Shown: one piece after another, positions 59,969-64,000 of the stretch
Numbering within the stretch: position 1 is the stretch's first letter
Layout of the letters: each line of letters opens with the position of its first letter
Source of the DNA: Rhodococcus opacus B4
GTDB lineage: Bacteria > Actinomycetota > Actinomycetes > Mycobacteriales > Mycobacteriaceae
NCBI RefSeq assembly: GCF_000010805.1
Contig: NC_012522.1
Location: 7,316,001-7,380,000 of the forward strand
Reading direction: 5' to 3'
Length of the DNA: 64,000 bases
Position numbers and translations under genes: made by a program
The notes under the pieces: model-generated
What the model was told of the DNA's origin: nothing
What the model saw: only the letters and a program-made list of their open reading frames with translations
Databases searched by the model: none

Positions 59969-60838
59969 ATGGATTTCAGCAAGGGACACGGCACCGAGAA
60001 CGACTTCGTGGTCCTCCCGGATCCCGACGTCCGCATCGATCTGTCCGCCCCGCGTGTGGCGGCGTTGTGCGATCGCAGGCGCGGACTCGGTGCCGACGGA
60101 ATCCTGCGCGTCGCCAAGGCCGGTGCGCTGGCCGCTGCGGGTGTGCTCGCCGAACTCCCGGACGGCACGTCCGAGGACGACTGGTTCATGGACTACCGCA
60201 ACGCCGACGGGTCGATCGCCGAAATGTGCGGCAACGGCGTCCGCGTCTTCGCCCACTACCTCCGCTCGACCGGCCTCGAGACGCGCGACGAGTTCGTGGT
60301 CGGCAGCCGGGCCGGCGGCAAACCGGTGATCGTGCACTCGGCCGACGGCTCCGCCGGCGAGGTCACCGTCGACATGGGTGTGGTGCGGGATCTGGGAACG
60401 AGCGCCGCGACCATCGACGGCAAGGTGTTCAACGGTATCGGCATCGACGTCGGCAATCCGCACCTGGCGTGTGTCGATGCGCACCTCACGGCGGCGTCGC
60501 TGTCGGCCCTCGACTTGACGGCCGCACCCGGCTTCGATCCCGGTTTCTTCCCGCACGGGGTCAACGTGGAGATCCTCACCCGCATCGATTCCGGCGCCGT
60601 GGACATGCGGGTGCACGAGCGCGGGGTCGGCGAGACCCGGTCGTGCGGCACCGGCACGGTGGCCGCGGCCACCGCCGCGCTCCGCTTCGACGGCGCCGAT
60701 TCCGGTGAGGTGAAGGTCCGTATTCCCGGTGGTCAGGTCACGGTCGCACTGTCCGGCGGCCGGGCCACGTTGCGAGGGCCGTCCGTCCTGGTGGCGTCCG
60801 GGAACCTCGACGACAGCTGGTGGAACGGCCTCTCCTGA
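59969..60838 (+). CDS. dapF: Diaminopimelate epimerase
   Basis: A 289-residue PLP-independent epimerase converting LL- to meso-diaminopimelate for peptidoglycan and lysine. The two catalytic cysteines are C87 ([11 protein letters not shown]) and C226 ([11 protein letters not shown]), the same numbers I recall for the M. tuberculosis enzyme, which supports ATG 59969. Third dap gene in this window. Confidence 0.95.
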   Translation: MDFSKGHGTENDFVVLPDPDVRIDLSAPRVAALCDRRRGLGADGILRVAKAGALAAAGVLAELPDGTSEDDWFMDYRNADGSIAEMCGNGVRVFAHYLRSTGLETRDEFVVGSRAGGKPVIVHSADGSAGEVTVDMGVVRDLGTSAATIDGKVFNGIGIDVGNPHLACVDAHLTAASLSALDLTAAPGFDPGFFPHGVNVEILTRIDSGAVDMRVHERGVGETRSCGTGTVAAATAALRFDGADSGEVKVRIPGGQVTVALSGGRATLRGPSVLVASGNLDDSWWNGLS

Positions 60839-60896
60839 TCGCCCTGCGCGAAATGCGCGTGCATGACCTCGGCATTCCGTGGGATCATGAGGGTGT

Positions 60897-62351
60897 ATGA
60901 CGAAAACACATCGCACAGAAGAATCGCCGATCTCCGACTCCACCGAGTTCGCCTACGACGACGGGCGCCCTTCGGTCGGCGAGATGCAACTCGAGGACCG
61001 CAGCGCGCTGCGCCGGGTTGCCGGGCTCTCCACCGAGCTCACCGACGTCACCGAGGTCGAATACCGGCAGCTGCGCCTCGAACGCGTGGTGCTCGTCGGT
61101 GTCTGGACCCAGGGAACCGCGGCGCAGGCCGAATCCAGCATGGCCGAGCTCGCCGCGCTGGCCGAGACCGCCGGATCCGAGGTCCTCGAGGGCCTCGTCC
61201 AGCGGCGGGACAAACCCGACGCGGCCACCTACATCGGTTCCGGCAAGGCCGAGGAACTGCGCGAGGTCGTCCTCTCCACCGGCGCCGACACCGTCATCTG
61301 CGACGGTGAACTCACCCCGGCGCAGCTGACCGCGCTGGAGAAGGTCGTCAAGGTCAAGGTCATCGACCGGACCGCCCTCATCCTCGACATCTTCGCCCAG
61401 CACGCCACGTCCCGGGAGGGCAAGGCGCAGGTGGCGCTGGCCCAGATGGAATACATGCTGCCCCGACTGCGCGGCTGGGGTGAATCGATGTCCCGGCAGG
61501 CGGGTGGTCGCGCCGGCAGCAACGGCGGCGTGGGTCTGCGTGGTCCCGGTGAGACCAAGATCGAGACGGACCGCCGTCGTATCCGTGAGCGGATGGCGAA
61601 GCTGCGTCGCGAGATCAAGGGCATGAAGGCCGCCCGCGATACCAAACGCACCCGGCGTCTGCGCAGCGAAACCCCGTCCATCGCGATCGTCGGGTACACG
61701 AACGCCGGCAAGTCGAGCCTGCTCAACGCGCTGACCGGGTCCGGGGTGCTGGTGCAGAACGCGTTGTTCGCCACCCTCGATCCCACCACCCGGCGGGCAG
61801 CGCTCGACGACGGCCGCGAATACGTCCTCACCGACACCGTCGGCTTCGTGCGGCATCTGCCGACGCAGCTGATCGAGGCGTTCCGTTCGACGCTCGAGGA
61901 AGTCACGGACGCGGATCTGCTGCTGCACGTGGTCGACGGCTCCGATCCGCTGCCCACCGATCAGATCAAGGCCGTTCACGAGGTGATCACCGAGGTGATC
62001 CGGGAGAACGACGCCGCGGCACCGCCCGAGCTCATCGTGGTGAACAAGATCGACGCCGCCGACCCCGTGACGCTGACCCAGCTGCGTGGCCTGCTGCCCG
62101 GTGCGTCGTTCGTCTCCGCCCGGACCGGGGAGGGCGTCGCCGAGCTGCGGGCACATCTGAGTGACGTCCTGGTCCGCCCGGAGATCGAGGTCAGTGTGCT
62201 CCTCCCGTACAACCGCGGAGACCTGATGGCGAGAATCCATTCGGACGGTCAGATTCTCGACTCCTCCCACGAGGAGGACGGCACGCGCGTCCACGCTCGG
62301 GTGCCCGAAGCACTGGCGTCGGCACTGGTCGAGTACAGCGGCAGTGCCTGA
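60897..62351 (+). CDS. hflX: GTPase HflX
   Basis: A 484-residue TRAFAC GTPase. The N-terminal HflX domain (LVGVWTQGTAAQAESSMAEL, YIGSGKAEELREVV) and glycine-rich linker (RQAGGRAGSNGGVG) are followed by the G-domain: GYTNAGKSS (about 266), DTVGFVRHLP and VVNKIDA. HflX splits stalled ribosomes. Start ATG 60897. The next gene overlaps its stop by eight bases. Confidence 0.94.
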   Translation: MTKTHRTEESPISDSTEFAYDDGRPSVGEMQLEDRSALRRVAGLSTELTDVTEVEYRQLRLERVVLVGVWTQGTAAQAESSMAELAALAETAGSEVLEGLVQRRDKPDAATYIGSGKAEELREVVLSTGADTVICDGELTPAQLTALEKVVKVKVIDRTALILDIFAQHATSREGKAQVALAQMEYMLPRLRGWGESMSRQAGGRAGSNGGVGLRGPGETKIETDRRRIRERMAKLRREIKGMKAARDTKRTRRLRSETPSIAIVGYTNAGKSSLLNALTGSGVLVQNALFATLDPTTRRAALDDGREYVLTDTVGFVRHLPTQLIEAFRSTLEEVTDADLLLHVVDGSDPLPTDQIKAVHEVITEVIRENDAAAPPELIVVNKIDAADPVTLTQLRGLLPGASFVSARTGEGVAELRAHLSDVLVRPEIEVSVLLPYNRGDLMARIHSDGQILDSSHEEDGTRVHARVPEALASALVEYSGSA

Positions 62352-63450
62352 CCGCTCGCGGTGGTCCGCCCGCGTGGCGGTCGCCGCGCTCGCGGCGTGC
62401 GCACCGCTCGCCGCGGCAGGGGTGGGCTCGGCCGAGCCGTTCTTCCGCGATCAGACCGCCGTCGACGCGTCGGAATTCGGTCCGCTGTGCACTCCCGACG
62501 CTTCCGTCGGCACCCCGGAGGAGGCCTCGCTCGAAGAACTGTCGGGACTCGTGTCGGCGGGCGGACTGCTCTACGCGGTCGGCGACAGCGGGTCCGACCG
62601 CGCGGTCGCGGTGATGGACGGGACGTGCGCCGTGCAGCGCTGGCTTCCGCTGCCGGTCGATCCGTACGACGTCGAGGACATGGCATCCGGCCCCGACGGC
62701 CGGCTGTGGCTGGCCGACACCGGCGACAACGGACGCAGGCGCGAGACGGTGGCGCTGATCGCGATGGACCGGGACACGGGCGCGGGCGAACTGCATCGGC
62801 TGACGTATCCGGACGGCCCCCACGACGCCGAAACCGTCCTCGTCCAGCGCGACGGCATTCCGCTGATCGTCACGAAGGAAGTGTTCGGGGCGGGCAACGT
62901 GTACCGGCCCGTCGGGGGTGTCGCCGTGGGCGACCTCGCGAGTCCCGGTCCGACCCCGCTGGAGAAGGTGGGAACGTTGGACGTGTCGGAGACGAACGGC
63001 GCCGAGAATGCGACGACCGGCAGCGGCACCACGGCCCCGGCCGTGCATTCGACGATGTTCACCGGCGGGGCCGTGTCCGCCGACGGGACCGTCGCCGCCG
63101 TGCGCAGCTACTCCGACGTGTTCCTGTTCTCCGCCCCGGACGGCGACCTGGCTGCGGCGTTCGCGGCCGGACCCGCCGTGCGTGCACACGTGCCGGAGCA
63201 GCCCCAGGGGGAGTCGGTCGCGTTCACGGAGAACGGTGACCTGTTGATCGCCTCCGAGGCCCGGGAGGGACCCGTTCCGCCGATTCAGATGCTGCCCGGG
63301 GCGGTGTCGAGGGTGCAGGAGCAGGCCCGCGCGCAGACCGTCGCGGACGAGACGTCGGCGCAGTCGCCGGGAACGGTGTGGGGGATCGGCGGCGGCGTGG
63401 TCGTGCTCGTCGTGGCCGCCGGCTACTTCGTCCGCCGTCGTGCCCGATAG
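62344..63450 (+). CDS. Exported beta-propeller-like protein with C-terminal membrane anchor
   Basis: A 368-residue protein starting at GTG 62344. A signal peptide (RVAVAALAACAPLAAAGVGS) is followed by an extracytoplasmic region with blade-like repeats (GGLLYAVGDSGSD, DGRLWLADTGDNGRR, GAVSADGTVAAVRSYSD), then a terminal hydrophobic segment (VWGIGGGVVVLVVAAGYFV) and RRRAR. It looks like a surface protein held by a C-terminal anchor. No enzymatic function is assigned. It overlaps hflX by eight bases. Confidence 0.75.
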   Translation: MPDRSRWSARVAVAALAACAPLAAAGVGSAEPFFRDQTAVDASEFGPLCTPDASVGTPEEASLEELSGLVSAGGLLYAVGDSGSDRAVAVMDGTCAVQRWLPLPVDPYDVEDMASGPDGRLWLADTGDNGRRRETVALIAMDRDTGAGELHRLTYPDGPHDAETVLVQRDGIPLIVTKEVFGAGNVYRPVGGVAVGDLASPGPTPLEKVGTLDVSETNGAENATTGSGTTAPAVHSTMFTGGAVSADGTVAAVRSYSDVFLFSAPDGDLAAAFAAGPAVRAHVPEQPQGESVAFTENGDLLIASEAREGPVPPIQMLPGAVSRVQEQARAQTVADETSAQSPGTVWGIGGGVVVLVVAAGYFVRRRAR

Positions 63451-63519
63451 GTCTGATTTGCGAGAAATGTTGCGAGCCTGATTCTTTCGGTGCGTGGCGG
63501 GGTGTGAATACTGGGCGCT

Positions 63520-64000
63520 GTGCACGTCCACGAGTTGTTGTCGCGTATCGCCCACCTGTCGCTCGTGCACGGTCGCGCCCGGGCCGCGTCGACGGCGGCC
63601 GTGGTGACGGGTCTCGTCGTGATGCTCGCGGTGACTCGCTGCGCCAGACCCCCGGTCGTCGGCGCCGCGGCGGTCGCGGTGCCCGTGACCGCCGGCATCG
63701 GGGGCGCCGTGTGGGCGGCGTACCGTCCGCTGCCCACCCAGATACCCCTCGCCGGGTACGCCTGGATCTGGCTCGCCGTCGGCGTGCTCGTCCTCGCCGG
63801 GGTGCTCGTGCTCCGGAAACCCGGAGTCCGGCGGTCCGTGGTGATCGCTGTGGCGGCTGCCGTGGTCGCGGCCGCGGCGGTGGGCCGGGTCGACGCGGAG
63901 GTCGGCGTCTTCCCGACCGTCGGCTCGCTGGTGGGGCACCGCCCACAGGCCAGTGTCCGGCCGGTGTCGTTCGGCGACGTCTCCGGGTTCGAGGACGCGG
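63520..64000 (+). CDS. Multi-pass membrane protein, possible N-terminus of a membrane-linked alpha/beta hydrolase (partial)
   Basis: A GTG-started frame of at least 160 residues that runs off the right edge. Four hydrophobic segments are visible (about residues 22-40, 45-65, 75-97 and 105-122) followed by VGVFPTVGSLVGHRP. This layout resembles the N-terminus of actinobacterial membrane-anchored esterase/mycolyltransferase-like proteins, but the hydrolase domain is outside the window. AATACT seven bases before the GTG may be a leaderless -10. Confidence 0.6.
   Translation, partial: MHVHELLSRIAHLSLVHGRARAASTAAVVTGLVVMLAVTRCARPPVVGAAAVAVPVTAGIGGAVWAAYRPLPTQIPLAGYAWIWLAVGVLVLAGVLVLRKPGVRRSVVIAVAAAVVAAAAVGRVDAEVGVFPTVGSLVGHRPQASVRPVSFGDVSGFEDA

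Overview
The window is chromosomal DNA of very high GC content from a mycolic-acid actinobacterium, most likely a Rhodococcus of the jostii/opacus type. The gene order dapB - thyX - dapA - rnj - ftsK - argA - pgsA - clgR - pspA - pspM - recA - recX - miaB - miaA - dapF - hflX follows the order I know from Mycobacterium tuberculosis. Mycothiol-linked DinB-fold enzymes, an Mce protein and many apparently leaderless GTG/ATG starts fit the same assignment. No rRNA, tRNA, prophage or CRISPR array was seen.

Region by region. 1-9.4 kb is accessory or peripheral metabolism: a LysR/MFS divergent pair, an orphan Mce protein, a membrane-anchored Ser/Thr kinase, a methyltransferase whose C-terminus runs antisense through a small membrane-protein gene, and an aldehyde dehydrogenase. 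9.85-11.6 kb is a scar: the tail of an FAD monooxygenase beside a decayed IS607-type element with tnpA fused to tnpB and several frameshifts. 11.6-15.8 kb holds small stand-alone genes (thiamine-binding protein, WYL regulator with a dyad operator, VOC, YdeI, DinB, SRPBCC, methyltransferase). 16.0-22.7 kb is narGHJI, the respiratory nitrate reductase, with narG broken by a one-base insertion. 22.8-30.7 kb has an M16 peptidase, an alcohol dehydrogenase, a MarR gene with a dyad site, dapB, a flavodoxin-like gene, a YcaQ/AlkX-type glycosylase and an orphan HicB-like ribbon-helix-helix gene with a palindrome on its own start codon.

30.8-63.5 kb is mostly conserved core: thymidylate and diaminopimelate synthesis (thyX, dapA, dapB, dapF), RNA decay (rnj), chromosome segregation (ftsK), a manganese riboswitch controlling terC, envelope stress (clgR-pspA-pspM behind a sigma-E-like promoter), a TetR-glpD pair, DNA repair (recA-recX with LexA and PafBC-type signals), glutamate uptake (gluABCD, with a hairpin between gluB and gluC), and tRNA modification (miaB, miaA). 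The right edge cuts a membrane protein gene.

At least ten genes have a TANNNT box 6-7 nt before their start codon and no Shine-Dalgarno sequence, so leaderless transcription looks common. Nothing here is a clearly new multi-gene system. The best leads are regulatory sites (TetR, WYL, RHH and MarR dyads, the terC riboswitch switch hairpin), the narG frameshift, the antisense overlap at 6.9-7.1 kb and the fused IS607 remnant.
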